From Spirodela intermedia (Eukaryota > Streptophyta > Magnoliopsida > Alismatales > Araceae), in the NCBI GenBank assembly GCA_902729315.2, contig LR746264.1:3823878-3887877 (forward strand): a stretch of DNA of 64,000 bases. The letters run 5' to 3'. Made by a program: the position numbers and the translations under genes. Below are positions 37,795 to 49,736 of this stretch, piece after piece. Under the pieces are notes generated by a model that did not search any database, had not been told where the DNA came from, and was given only the letters and a program-made list of their open reading frames with translations. Position 1 is the first letter of the stretch, and every line of letters begins with the position of its first letter.

Positions 37795-38570
37795 AGATGA
37801 TATTCATTAAATTTTATGATAGGGATGCTTGGAGTGTACGAGAAAATGGGCCATATAAGGAAGATAGAAAGATAGGGTTATTAACAGACTTTACTGTGAT
37901 ATGGACACAAATGAATTTCTTATAATTTTTGGCTGTGAAGTAGTCAAAGATATTTGAGAAAAATGGAAATCATCAATGAGAAGACCTCATAGTTGAAAGA
38001 TATTAAAATTGATTTATAAATTCATGATCAGGAATTTGTTCACTACATTTAGAAAAATTATAAATTGTCTTAAGGTTTGGATAAAACCTTAAAAAACTTT
38101 GAATTAAATAGAAAAGTCATTATATCACTAATATCTACATGGAAACCGAAAGGATAACTATTGGGGATGCTAAGGATGTTATGAAAACTACATTAGATGA
38201 ACTAATGGATCTTTGGTAAGACTTGAAATTAGATTAATCAAGGAGAAGGAAGAGAAGGAACAAGGAAAGAAAAGCATTGCCTTGAAAGAACATAATTATT
38301 TGGCCGATTCTAGTAGTGACACTGAAGGTAGTTTTTATTTCTAATAATTTTAGTGTCTTAATGAAGATAAAAAGTGATGAATGTAAAAATAGTTATAAAT
38401 TTTCTGTTAATTTTAGGTACAAGGACGTCTGTTTTGAATGTAAAAGACCATGCCCTTTCATTACCAACTGTTCAAGGTGAAAAGGAACCAATCAGAAAAT
38501 TGAATGCAATGGCTGCAACATGGAATGGAGATGAAATAAACTCCAACGAGGAACAAGCAAGCAAATGATT
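37795..38570 (+). mobile_element. Decayed Ty1/copia gag (UBN2-type) relic with broken zinc knuckle
   Basis: In the plus direction, across several stops and frame changes, conceptual translation gives FIKFYDRDAWSV (37800s), then EKWKSSMRRPHS, IYKFMIRNLF, ELMDLW-like text, and KEKEEKEQGKKSIALKEH followed by a Ser/Asp-rich tract. About 100 bp on comes the zinc-knuckle region CFECKRPCPFITNC, then MAATWNGDEINSNEEQA. This order (UBN2 domain, basic linker, acidic-Ser tract, CCHC, acidic tail) is that of copia gag polyproteins. The CX2CX4HX4C knuckle has its histidine replaced by proline, and in-frame stops show it is inactive. Confidence 0.75.
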
Positions 38571-40453
38571 CACTGCTCAAAGAGATGAGGCGTGATTTGC
38601 TAGATCCAGTGATCACTGAGTTTTATGTTATTCTTGAACCTATCTATCTTCTTATTTTTTAAATAATTTAACATAAGAAACTATCATCTTGATTTTCTTA
38701 AAACATATCCTTCTAATGGATCAAATTTTCTAGTCATTCAATACCATTGATTTAATCCATGTTCCTATATGTTCTTTGCTAGATTATTAATATACATCAT
38801 AAATTTATTTCTGGATCTTAATATATCATAATATTTGTGATTCATTGCCTTATTTTGTATGTAGAACAAGATTTGCAAATCAATACCCTAATGTACATCT
38901 TTTGTGAAAATATTGCCTATTTTTTGAAAAAGTTAGGCATAGTCACTACTTTGATTGAAAACTATTAAATATATTTCAGCAATATGTCTGACGAATCACC
39001 ACTATGATACATTAAGATCAACATAGTTGTACACTATTGTAAAAAGTTTTGGTTTTTACTCTTATTGTTAATTTTCACTTTTATAAGTTTTAACACCATA
39101 AAAAAACGAGAATGCTGAATTATTTGTAGAATGATATTCTGATGATTTAAAATTATAATATCATCAAAATAATTTACTAATATACGAAAAATATATTACT
39201 GTATCCGAAAATTTTCACAAACGAATTATAACATTTGACTATGACTAAAGCATATTACTAATATACCGTTAGTATATACAAAACATTTAAATTCACATTA
39301 AAGTTGAGGCTTGATTCAATGTAGATTAGTCTCCTTTTTTCTTTCATGAAGAGGAGTTAATGCAGTTTTGAAAACAATTAACCACAGAGGGAAAGCTGCA
39401 TCAGCCACTTCAAGCCTCCATCTTCACAACGTAATGTCTACACTAAATACAGCACGAAGTAAATACAGTGAATTTACCCGGGCATGGATACGTGTACAGC
39501 ATTAGAACACATTCTTCGTTATTTCATAACTCCAGAAGTTTTACAGTGCATTGATATGCCTAAACATAAGAATTAGTTCTTCGTTGTTTGGTAACTCCAT
39601 ACTTTTGGTGTCCATATCCAATTAAAGTCATTAAGAGACATATGACAATATATTTTATTCAATATTCAACTTGGGTAGTGGGTAAGTGATCCGGATTGTG
39701 TTCCCCAAACACTGGTGTTGATTGGAGGAAGCTAATTGCAAATTGAAGGGAGATGAGTAGCTGTGCACCCAACATTCTATGCGGTGGCCTCCGCCGTGTC
39801 GTCACGCTCGGATACCTTTGGTGACGTCCGGCGAGCACTGATGTCTACTTTCCCATCTCCCGGCAGCCGCGACAAAACGGGAGCGAGGCGCTGGGCCCTG
39901 CTGGTAGCTTCCTTTTCGAGGGGCACCATTCGCCGGAAGACACCGAGAAGACGACGTGCTGTGCCCCACCAAAAATGGCAGGCCAGAGTTCCTCAATCCG
40001 CTGTGCCCGCCGTCTCGATCACTTTCCAGTGGTGACGCCATGGATGCTTTGAAGGAAGCAATCCAGAAAGTCGGCGATAAAGATCCGCATACCTTCGATC
40101 ATTTGGGTAAATAAAAGAGAGATACTCACCCCCCTCTTCCCGGCCCTCCTCCATTGGGTAGTGGCCTTGAGGTCAAGGAAGGATCGATGAAGATGGTTTG
40201 TGGGGTCGATCTGGCGGAATAACGTTTGTGTATGTACAATCGAAGTTCCATTGTCCGAGAGAGAGAGAGAGAGAGAGCTGGATGTGTGATGTATGCAGTC
40301 ACGTCTCAAACTGTTTTACACTCACTATAGGGGACGGCAGGAAGAGAAATTATGAAATACTGACCAGTTACAGACAGATATTGTGCATTATATATGGATG
40401 GGACGGAGATATACATGTATCCAGATATGTATAGAAGGGGGGGCGCGGGGGGT

Positions 40454-40455
<2 letters not shown>

Positions 40456-40490
<35 letters not shown>
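40456..40490. repeat. GA microsatellite
   Basis: About 35 bp of alternating G and A, preceded by a G-rich stretch (GGGGGGGCGCGGGGGG-like). A shorter GA run is at 40257-40277. Confidence 0.95.
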
Positions 40491-40493
<3 letters not shown>

Positions 40494-42295
40494 TACCACA
40501 GCGTATGGAGGCAGGTAGAAAAACTGATTTCCTTGCTTCGATGCTTGATGATTAGGATGAGGAATGCTGACTTGAATACGACCGATTAACCAATGAATGA
40601 ATGGTGTGTTTTCCCCGGGCAAGCTGTCTGTTAGGATAAATCCTCTTTAAAACGATTTAAGGAAAAAAAAAAACTTTTTGAAGCCCTGATACCTTGTACC
40701 CTGATGAACTTATCACTGTACGTGTACATGCATACGTATATAGATGGTAATGCACATCTAAACCTACTGTTCACTTCATCTATCGGGGGCGACTTAATTA
40801 GTATTCATGGCGATTGATGCAATTTTTCTCGACACCATCTGCAAAAATTATATTAATTCAATTTTTCTAGATACATAAAAGCTTCCTGTAAGATATTTTA
40901 AAAGAAAAGGTAGATCTTGTAATCTTCCACTGTACGTTGGAAGTAATTTTTTTTTTGAAATAACCTAATTCCATTGACTCATCATAACAAACGGATTTAT
41001 TTGAATAGATATTGTATAAATGAATGTTTCTTATAATTATTTATGGTTTAAATTGCAATCCAATATATAAGAGAAATTCATTAGACTAGATAACTTTGGA
41101 TTTAAATTACAGGAGAACTGTGGACGGGGAACGAAAAGGCTAACTCATTCCCTGGTACTGAAAACGAGGACATGTCCTCCTACTGATGTTTAGTATGTGC
41201 TTCGATATAACCGAATGAGACGGGGAATCTCCGAAGTTCAACATGGTTTTGATCAATCTGTCCCAGAGAAGTCCATAAAACCAACCTACATACGAAGACA
41301 GACTGCGCCCGACTTGATGATTTATCGAGATCCGGCTAGAAATCTTAATGATCATCCACCCAGTGCCAATCCATTCGATTTCCATGAAGCGAGATCCTCT
41401 CCCAACAACTCAGCAGGGCCAGCATCCAACTTAGGGTCAACTCCCTGTGTCCATCCAACCCCTCATTGTAAGCTCGCTTTCCCTTTCCCCAGGCATGCCC
41501 ATGGCACTACTGAGTCCCTCTTGCCCTTGTCGAACCTCATTCCCCTCGCCTCCGGGGACCCACCAGCACACTCGGCCTTCTCCACTGTCTCCTGGTCTAC
41601 AACCCCAAGCCGCATCTCTTTTTCTGTAGCAACCCCTTCCTTTAACGGCCCTTTATGCTTCATAGAAAAATGGGCATTCTACTCTAGATGTTGGGGAACC
41701 TACCAGTTACACGTTTTTTTTCATCCTTGCCGTGATTGTGTGGGATTGAAACTAATTATGATTGGGAGGCTAGAGGTACTTCCTGACACAACGTAGGATG
41801 CTTGGAGTAAGGAACGTATGTGTCTGATTAACTTCTCTGAAAGAATCCATTGCATTCTAGTTCAGAATAAGTGCACCGACGTTCTCATCTCTCTTTTGAT
41901 AAAAGAGAAACGATTCTCCTTTCATGACATGGGGAGGATGAGATATGAGCTTGCGCTAGTGGTGAATAAGAGTGCCAGCTTATTAGGTTTGGAAACCTCT
42001 TCAGTGGCCACCGTGAGCAAAGAGAGATCCGATGATGTAGCCGAGATATGATCTCAGAAAAATAACATATCAGAGGGCACTGATTCTCCATGCACAAGGA
42101 TTAATTCTCCAATCGCTTAGAGGAGGCCAACGAGGTCTCGGATTCCATACCCACTTAGTTCATGATTAGGGTTTATTTTCATTAATGATCTTGATCGACT
42201 CATCATGATCATGACAAGAAAGGATCACCATTAACTTCTTGGCTCTGGTTAAAGATTACAAGGGAAAATAGACAATGAAGATGTCAGTGGAAATA

Positions 42296-42357
42296 TTGAA
42301 ATTAAATCCTGAATGACGACCTCGTATTTGAGGGTCGTCGTTCAGGCTTCAATTTAA
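42296..42357. repeat. Imperfect inverted repeat (hairpin)
   Basis: The left-arm core CCTGAATGACGACCTC (42308-42323) pairs with the right-arm core GAGGGTCGTCGTTCAGG (42330-42346) with one mismatch and one bulge. The flanks TTGAAATTAAAT and GCTTCAATTTAA extend the pairing. The loop is about 6 nt. Confidence 0.75.
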
Positions 42358-42955
42358 AGCACATGCTTAAAAACCATCGATCAACGCCTAAGATATGGTG
42401 CAGGATTAAGAATGGTTTCTTACTGGTTTTTGTGCTTACTTTATCAATATGTGCTTTCAAAATTCTGTAAAACGCCACTAATCACAGTTTGACTTCAAGT
42501 CATATAGTAACATTTTCAAGAATAAAACCTCAATGCTCTATTGTTCCATACTGCATTATTTTATATTTGAAGGTCGAATAATGGTGGGATTTTGGGATTG
42601 TGCAATAAGGCATAATGTTGGCTTGAGAGATTTGCATTTGCGCGGTATCTGAGAGTCTTATAGCTTTCTAGTTGAAAGAGTTTGTTTCGCGGTTAACGAG
42701 ATATATGAATAGCTTTATTCCTGTTAGAATGAGATGAGAAGATGTCGGTACATAATGGACAGGGAACTAAACAAAATGATTCGGACCCCTCCAGGATACC
42801 CTGGGGACATTAAGTATTCGATAGAATGTCAACAGCCACTACACCCTGTCGCAGTGGGATCTGCATCAGATGATTGCTGTTGTTGTTCCCTGCGAGTCGG
42901 GGATAGACTCCTAGAATCATTTACATGGCTCTGAAGAACAGATATCACAAATTTG

Positions 42956-42957
<2 letters not shown>

Positions 42958-43001
<44 letters not shown>
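42958..43001. repeat. GA microsatellite
   Basis: About (GA)22, roughly 330 bp beyond the stop codon of the WAT1-related gene. Confidence 0.97.
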
Positions 43002-43004
<3 letters not shown>

Positions 43005-43137
43005 GAGAAGGGGATGGGGCCACATTCATGTGAGGGAAAAGGAGAGATTCGAGAAGCTCTTCATTCATTCTCCTTAAAGTTTTTATGTCATCAGCTTACA
43101 TGAGGAGGAAAGTCTCATCACAAAAAGGAAGAGAGAT

Positions 43138-43140
<3 letters not shown>

Positions 43141-43227
<87 letters not shown>
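43141..43227. repeat. Long GA microsatellite
   Basis: About (GA)43 uninterrupted, followed by GGGAGGGAGAGAGAG. It lies about 105-190 bp beyond the stop of the minus-strand WAT1-related gene, so on the transcript strand it is a long CT tract in or near the 3' UTR. Confidence 0.97.
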
Positions 43228-43233
<6 letters not shown>

Positions 43234-43332
43234 AGAGAGAGACGTGATAGGGGAACAAAAAAGGACCCTCCCCAATGTCACTGGCCATGACGAACTCACG
43301 GTCTCTCCCCATGAACATACATGTCCAACTGA

Positions 43333-45202
43333 TTATACGTCTGTCCCCTCCTTGGTCTTCATGGGAGTACCATTCATTAGAGCACCGAGGGAGGAGTTTG
43401 TCTCCTTGTTGTTATCGGTCGTTTTCGCCTTCTTGAGCTCCATCTCTTCTCCTTCAATTCCTTGGCCATTGCCTTCCATTCCCTTTATAGCTATTGGAAT
43501 GGGGCTGGCCTCCTTCTCTTGGTTCTCCTTGTACTTCCCCCAAAGTACCGAGTAAAGCCCTGCGACGATAAGAATCGCCCCGAGAATTCTGCACCCAACC
43601 GAGAAACAAGAGGGAAGCAAGTTGATGGTGAGGTGAGATGGAGGATTTGTGCTATGAAGGGACAGCTATTGGTTGGTGGGAAATAAAGGGGAAATATGTT
43701 ACTCAAATCATGCATGGTGGGTTTTCCGGAGGAACCCACTATGGGGCTTTGTAGAGAAAAGGAGTAGGATGATGGTTTAAAAGCGGTGATGGAAGGGATT
43801 AAAAGCTAATTACCCTCCCAAGTAGATCTTCTCGGCCAAGATGAAGGAACCCATCACAGCCACTATGATCATCATCAGAGGGCTGAAGGCTGAGGCGAAG
43901 ACTGGTCCTCTCTTGTTGATGACCAGGCCTTGGACGTAGTAGGCGAGGCTCGACGTCACAATCCCCTGCATGGATGAAGAAACGTAAGAAAGGAACAGAG
44001 AGAGAGAGAGAGATGACGGGGGGTGTGGGGGTTGGGGGAGGGGGATACTTACAGCATAGGCAGCGGCGAGGAGGTTCATGTCAAAACCAATGGTCCATGC
44101 GGAAGGCTTGTGCTCCATAACGAAGGTCACGACAATGGCTTGAAGAGTCCCCACAAAGCATATCAGCGTTGTGAGGGACAGCTGAGCAGAGTACCTCTTC
44201 AGTGTAAACGCCTGGGATAGGACGAAGAAGATCTCATAGTCAGGGTTTCCTCCATCGATTATGATAATTAGAGATCGCCCAGTAATATAATTCCTCCATC
44301 TATCTCTTTACCTGGATGACGAAGAGAGCTGCCCAGGCCATAGTTGCTATGATGAGGAAGATAGACCCCTTGACCCAGTTCTTGTCGTCGGAGTCGTCAG
44401 CTGCCGTCGGAGAGGCGGCGGTCTGGTGGTCGGAGGGCCGAGACCTCACCATGTCTACGATGGGTCCCTTGTAAAGAGTCATCAGCATAGCTCCGGCGAC
44501 GGTCACCACAGTGCCCGCTACCTTAGCCTGGCATCTCATCCTCTTCATGTCCACCTTCTCCATCCTGAAGATTATTACCAGGGTAAGTAACCATTGAGTC
44601 TCTGATTGCTGACGAACCGTCAGAACGCAGGGAGTTCTTCTCCAACCTGCAGATGACCGCCAGAACGAAGGTCATCGCCGGCAGGATGTTACTCATTGCG
44701 CAGGAGAAGGTCGGAGAAGTAAACTTGAGCCCCGCGTAGTAGAAGTTCTGGTCGATCACCGGGCTGGAAAATGGAAGGGAGAGAACAAGCACCCGTTAGC
44801 TAAGTTCCTCCATTCGTTCGAATCTGTATCTCTCAGTGTGGGATTGTTCTAACCCAAGCATGGCAAGAACAAAAATCTGCAAGAAGACCGACAGAGTCAT
44901 CTTCGGTCGCACCTTCCTGAAACAACAGAGGACAAGAAACAATCTTCTATCAGCTTGAGAGATCTCTCAATGGATATGGTGGAAATAGAAGGTGTGGTCG
45001 GGTGAGGCAGCGTCGACCTCTCGAGGATGAGGGCGAAGGGGGCGATGGAGAGTGTGGCAAAGGCGTGGCGGTAGACAACGAGGACATAGTGGCTCATCCC
45101 CCCGTTGAGTGAGACCTTGGTAATAATGTTCATGCCAGCGTAGCCGAACTGAAGGGCCATCATGGCCATGTAAGGCTTCATCCTCTGGAAGAGGCTCCCC
45201 AT
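43333..45202 (-). CDS. WAT1-related / UMAMIT (nodulin MtN21, EamA-type) transporter, 394 aa
   Basis: Exons on the minus strand: 45202-45018, 44916-44854, 44763-44647, 44564-44312, 44211-44053, 43965-43814, 43588-43333 (1185 bp, phases match, stop TAA). The start MGSLFQRMKPYMAMM is the family start, with A at -3 and G at +4; an in-frame ATG ten codons upstream (45232) is unlikely. Ten predicted membrane helices form two EamA repeats. Hallmarks are ALQFGYAGMNIITKVSL, YVLVVYRHAFAT, APFALILER, GPVIDQNFYYAGLKFTSPTF, NILPAMTFVLA, GAMLMTLYKGP, GIVTSSLAYYVQG and FSPLMMIIVAVMGSFIL. The hydrophilic C-terminus (about 315-394) is rich in Lys/Glu. The sequence is closest, from memory, to the Arabidopsis At5g07050 subgroup. 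Family members export amino acids or, for WAT1, auxin from the vacuole; the substrate here is unknown. Confidence 0.95.
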
Positions 45203-45579
45203 GGTAAGCTGAGAACGCGAGTGGGGGATCACACCACCGTTCTCAGAAGCACCCGGGAGGAGGGATGAGGAGACAAGAAGGCGTGTGAGAAGCTGGGGTT
45301 ACTCCTGAGAAGAGGGGTAGCCAGGCTGGGCCGTATTTATGGGCATGAGGGTCGAGTGGGGGTGATGTGAGACTCCAATGGCCGGACCCCAAAAGAACTC
45401 CAACTAAGCCTGCGGGGAAGGCTTTGGAGGAGGGTGTCCCCTCTCTGGAATCCATTTGAATATTCTCCTCTTTACCCATTTGCGGTTCCCAATTGTAAAT
45501 TCCCTTTGATGACGTTTGCTGCGGGGTCGTCATGAAAAGACGGACGGAAAGAGAAAGCAATAGAGGGAGGAACAGGGGT

Positions 45580-45618
<39 letters not shown>

Positions 45619-46387
45619 CGGACACAGAGACACACTGGAAGATATTAAGTGAGAGACGGAAACGGAGAGAGATAGAGAGTGTGAGAGGAAGACAGATGAG
45701 TGAGTGAACAAGAGAGGGAAAGGATGAGAAAGAGCGGGAGGGAGGGAGGGAGGGAGAGAGAGAGAGAGAGAGGGAGGGAGCAAAGTTGGGTCCAACGTGT
45801 TTTCGATGGGTGGAAGTTTAAGTAGCAATTTTAGGGTTTGTAGTGGGAAGCTAGGTTGGGAGCACCACATCAATCACGCAACACGTCACAATATCCACCG
45901 TTCTACGAGTCACTGGACGACACGCCGGTGGGCTCTGGTGCATGTTGACTCCATGGAGACCCCTCCCCACACACGCCAGTGGCTATCGTCCCGCAGAGAC
46001 GCGGCGGCTCGCCCTCCGCTCCGGATTCGGAAAACAATTTCCGTCGACGGGAGGAACAAAAGTCTGACAGATTCTAGGGGAAGACGTTTCTGTGTGCGGC
46101 GACGAAGTGCTTCTCCTATTGACCGACGGCGGTGGCGAACCACCTGCTGAAGGCTGCATGGAAACCATCGTGTGGTAGGTATACGCTGCCCAGAATCGAC
46201 ACATCGCCTGTGGGATGATGCGACCTGCACTAACAGCCCCTAAAGCCTGTCTTAACCTTCAACAAGGTTATGACTGGCGTCCAAGGGCGTGGATTGCACA
46301 AAAATGTAGGTCAACTGACTTGCGGTAAATAAACATGTATATATACATATATAGAATTTCTTCACGAAACTCAACATTTATAGGGGA
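45203..46387 (-). promoter_or_regulatory. 5' leader/promoter of the WAT1-related gene, CT-rich on the sense strand
   Basis: Upstream of the start (higher coordinates) the sense strand is strongly pyrimidine-rich: 45581-45607 is (GA)n and 45735-45780 is GGGA/GA repeats on the plus strand. GA/CT tracts in plant 5' regions are bound by BPC/BBR GAGA factors, which is the likely but unproven role. The 45900-46150 part is GC-richer with short meaningless open frames. Confidence 0.4.
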
Positions 46388-46745
46388 ATATTACATTATT
46401 TTCCAAACCTTTGGCATTAAATTATATTTAAAATTTGGTTTAATGATCTTAAATCATGAAATGTGAATATTTACGTAAGATTATTACACCCATGATCTTG
46501 CTTCTTTGTTATTACAATATTTTCTAAAATCAGGTCAATACTTGAGAATAAATTAAACATATATTATCTTGTTTTGGAAAGCTTTGGGATTAAAATATAT
46601 TTAAAAGTTCGTTTATTGATATGAAATCATGAAATGTGAATGTTAACTACAGATTACACCCAGAATCATGCTTCTTTCTTTGATATTACACTAGTTTCTA
46701 ATTTTATATATTAAAAAATAAGGTAAATACTTGATAATACATAAA
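46388..46745. repeat. Tandem duplication of about 173 bp in AT-rich intergenic DNA
   Basis: The segment from about 46388 to 46560 is repeated from 46561 to 46745 with divergence. Shared landmarks are AAATCATGAAATGTGAAT, TTACACCCA.GATC-like text followed by TGCTTCTTT, and AATACTTGA.AATA. It is non-coding. Confidence 0.75.
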
Positions 46746-48170
46746 CCCAGCAATAAATCACTTACGTAAGTCTCGCAACCAAATCAAAGCTCATCAGATG
46801 GGGTCCCATTGACATTTTTCTAAGAAGATATACTGCCTAACCTATGACGGACCTCGGAAAAAAGTAAAACCAAATCACAAGCGTCTAGGGGGGATCCTTC
46901 TGTCGTGGATCCAGCGTACAAGACATTAAATGGTGATGATGGTGTCAGATTTCTAAGCAACTCAGTGCCTGTTGGAGCAAGGGAAGTAAAAAGAACCCCT
47001 GATAGGTAAGCAATAATTTTCTCAATGATCGTAGTGATTGTGCTTGATGTTGAAAAAGGACGGGACAAATACAAGATTAGACCTTATTTCTTTTGAACGA
47101 GGCTCTCGAATAGTTATTTATAGATGGCCCTTGACTAACTCAATGCATCCCTTGAAGAATTACACCATTTCAGGAAACAACTTCAAATGCTTAATTTTCT
47201 AGGCTGACTTAGACTATTCTACGAATTAAAATTATGCTTACTTTTATAATTGATATATTGGCATATGCATTTGATTGGAGAGGCAATCGAACACCTTCGC
47301 CGGTCATAAATTATTGTCTTCCTCCTTCACCTGTCTGGAAGCGAACAAAGATGCAGCTGAAACAATTCACGTAATCCTCCCGTACCTCAGATTGCTCCTC
47401 CTTGGCGGCCTCCTAAAGCTCCGCTAAAGTTCACCAATAGTCAAGTAAACAAGTCCATGAGATCTTTGGCGGCAGAATGCCATGGTGAACTCCGGCGGCG
47501 GCAGTCTGAGCTTTCCGCTCGAGGAACAAGTGTCAGTTGAGGCTGCAGACTGGCAAATGCTTCTGTTAGGAATAGAGATAAATGAATGGGAGATCATAGG
47601 GGCTCTACCAAAAGAGGTATGAGCCAAAAATGTCACTTATTTTAGTAGTTTAATGGTAAAATTTGGAGGAATGGTTTATTCATGAAATTTGGAGGAATTG
47701 GGTGGTGTTGGGCGAGATTGGACTACTCAAAGAGGATTAACGAACGAAAATCTTATCCAATATGGGATTACTCCAATCTGATTCCATCAATCCCTTGCAG
47801 CACATTTCAAAATCCTCATCAAGTCAAGTTTTTAAATCCAGATAATTTGGTGATATCATTCTTTCTTTACCATATACTCGACGATATTCTTAACCATGTA
47901 TGGTAAGAATAACTTATTTTGTTGTTAAGGAAATGTTTAAATCCGAGTGAGGAAATGAAACCGAACTCGTCTTAATATTCATGATGTTACGTAAAAATCC
48001 ATATTGGTCTCTTTCTCTTGTCATAAACTACGAGATAAACTGATGAGCCCATTATTCACCTTCATCCTTTGATTGGGTAAACCTTGTCTTCTTCCTTGTT
48101 CCCCGTCTCCTTCTTTCTGGCTAGCGGTGCAAGCCCCGTATTGTGATCTTTCCCTCCCTCCCTCCCCGGC

Positions 48171-48211
<41 letters not shown>

Positions 48212-48216
48212 GTCTT

Positions 48217-48295
<79 letters not shown>

Positions 48296-49736
48296 TCAAC
48301 GGTGGAAGATGGTTCCCAGGACGTAGGGGTTTAGTAGTGCGCTCTTCACTGAACACAACGGGGAGGGGATCTCCTCCAAGTATCTCCAACCATTCCTTTC
48401 CACAGCAAAGTGCTATCCACAGGACTCCTCCCATCTCCTTTGATCCCCTTCGTTAGAATCTCCAAAATGGCTTCCATCCTGATGGGCAATCTCTCAAGAA
48501 CCTCTCTCAAAGGTTCCCTCGGAATATACTTTCCGGAGACTATAAGATCCCAAGGAACTCCAGTCAAAGATTCACCACGTCAGCCCCCTCGCCAGAGGAG
48601 GCCTCTTTCCTCTAGCCTCCGGCCGGCTGACTGGGCACTACCGGCTAAGAATGTAGAGGGAGAAAGAGGCCAAGTACACCCACTATGGAACATACAAAAT
48701 TGGAGGAACAGGAAAGAAACCACCATCAGCTTCTGTGGGCGGGAAGGCCCTCTTCTTCTCAGTTGACGGACTCCACATCAGTCAACGAAGCTGTCGCTGA
48801 ATGACCATCTTCCTCCTGAGTGCCTCGTTAAAGGCATGAAAGAGAGAGGAAGTGCCTGATACCTTCTTCTCATGGGTTTCTTTCTTACGAAGTATGGCCG
48901 TCAATGGCTTGGAGAGGCTACTTGGGCCTCAGACCCAGTTCTCCTATGCCCAAACTTTATGTTGATGTATATTTGGGTGAGTTGTGGTGAAGATTTCGTC
49001 AATATCAATGGAAACTAAGCCCATTGATACCCCAAGCCATTCATCAAATATACATTATTTAATTTTCACCATAGTGGGTATTAAATATAATACTTAAAAA
49101 CACACCCAAGTTTTACCTAAAGTGGTATGGGGAAATAGTCTTGGATTCAGCTGGTGATTTCTTTTTGCAGCTTATAAATAATACGAACATGATCTTGGGA
49201 GACAATTAACACAACCTAAATTTTTAAGTAGTTGTTATCAATTTTCGATTTAATTTTATGGTCCCTACATTTTAGGGCATACTCTATGCATAATATTTAA
49301 AATTAACAAAGAGAGAGGCCAATTTAAAGCATATTTGAAAAGGGAGTGTTTGTGAAGGATTTCATGTTCTATTTTTCTTATTATCCATAGTAATATTTTA
49401 TTATAATGATTAGATAAATAATTTATCAAAGGAAATTTCTTAGTTTTGTAAAATTTTGTGCATTCTGATGTCACAATCTGGTGATCTACTTTCCGAATAT
49501 AGCTTATACAGTAAGTTTATGGACCAAGATTAATGCCTTTTTTGGAGTGATAATTTTTTAATCCCTTTCTCAACTTATTAAGAATAAAAATGACAAAAAT
49601 CGTTGCATGAGTTTATCAAAGAACCTGAATAATGCATTAAAAATAAATTTAAAGTTCAAAAATTTGGTCAAAATAATAGGAAAATAGACTCATGATTAAA
49701 TTCTTTCGCACACCATATGTAGAGAGTTGCAAAAGT
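46746..49736. other. Intergenic DNA between the WAT1-related gene and DGS1
   Basis: No gene recognised. It contains a CTGT microsatellite (48170-48292) and mixed-composition DNA at 48300-48900, where a 73-codon minus-strand frame (48346-48567) and a 118-codon plus-strand frame (48410-48766) overlap on opposite strands. Neither matches a family I know. The remainder to 49736 is AT-rich. Confidence 0.45.
48170..48292. repeat. CTGT tetranucleotide microsatellite grading into CTGTCT and CT
   Basis: About 20 near-perfect CTGT units (48170-48259, with CTAT and CTTT interruptions) run into CTGTCT units and then (CT)n to about 48292. It is preceded by TCCCTCCCTCCC. Confidence 0.97.

Larger units (their letters stand above)
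38571..43332. other. Intergenic DNA with GA microsatellites and an unassigned open frame
   Basis: No gene can be supported. A GC-rich island lies at about 39780-40030. GA tracts lie at 40257-40277, 40456-40490, 42958-43001 and 43141-43227. The longest non-repetitive open frame is plus strand 41197-41796 (199 codons), whose translation I do not recognise; it is Pro/Ser-rich in the middle and lacks an obvious domain. An imperfect hairpin is at 42296-42357. Confidence 0.5.

Noticed and set aside
43085-43555. 156-codon plus-strand frame with a long Arg-Glu repeat
   Set aside because: It is a translation of the (GA)n microsatellite plus the antisense of the last WAT1-related exon; the real gene is on the minus strand.
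45202-45232. Upstream in-frame ATG for the WAT1-related protein
   Set aside because: The conserved family N-terminus starts at MGSLFQ, and that ATG has the better context; the ten extra residues are not family-like.
47424-47636. 70-codon minus-strand frame in intergenic DNA
   Set aside because: No recognisable domain, splice context or neighbour to support it.
48073-48456. Cys/Leu/Ser/Val-repeat open frame
   Set aside because: It is a translation of the CTGT microsatellite.
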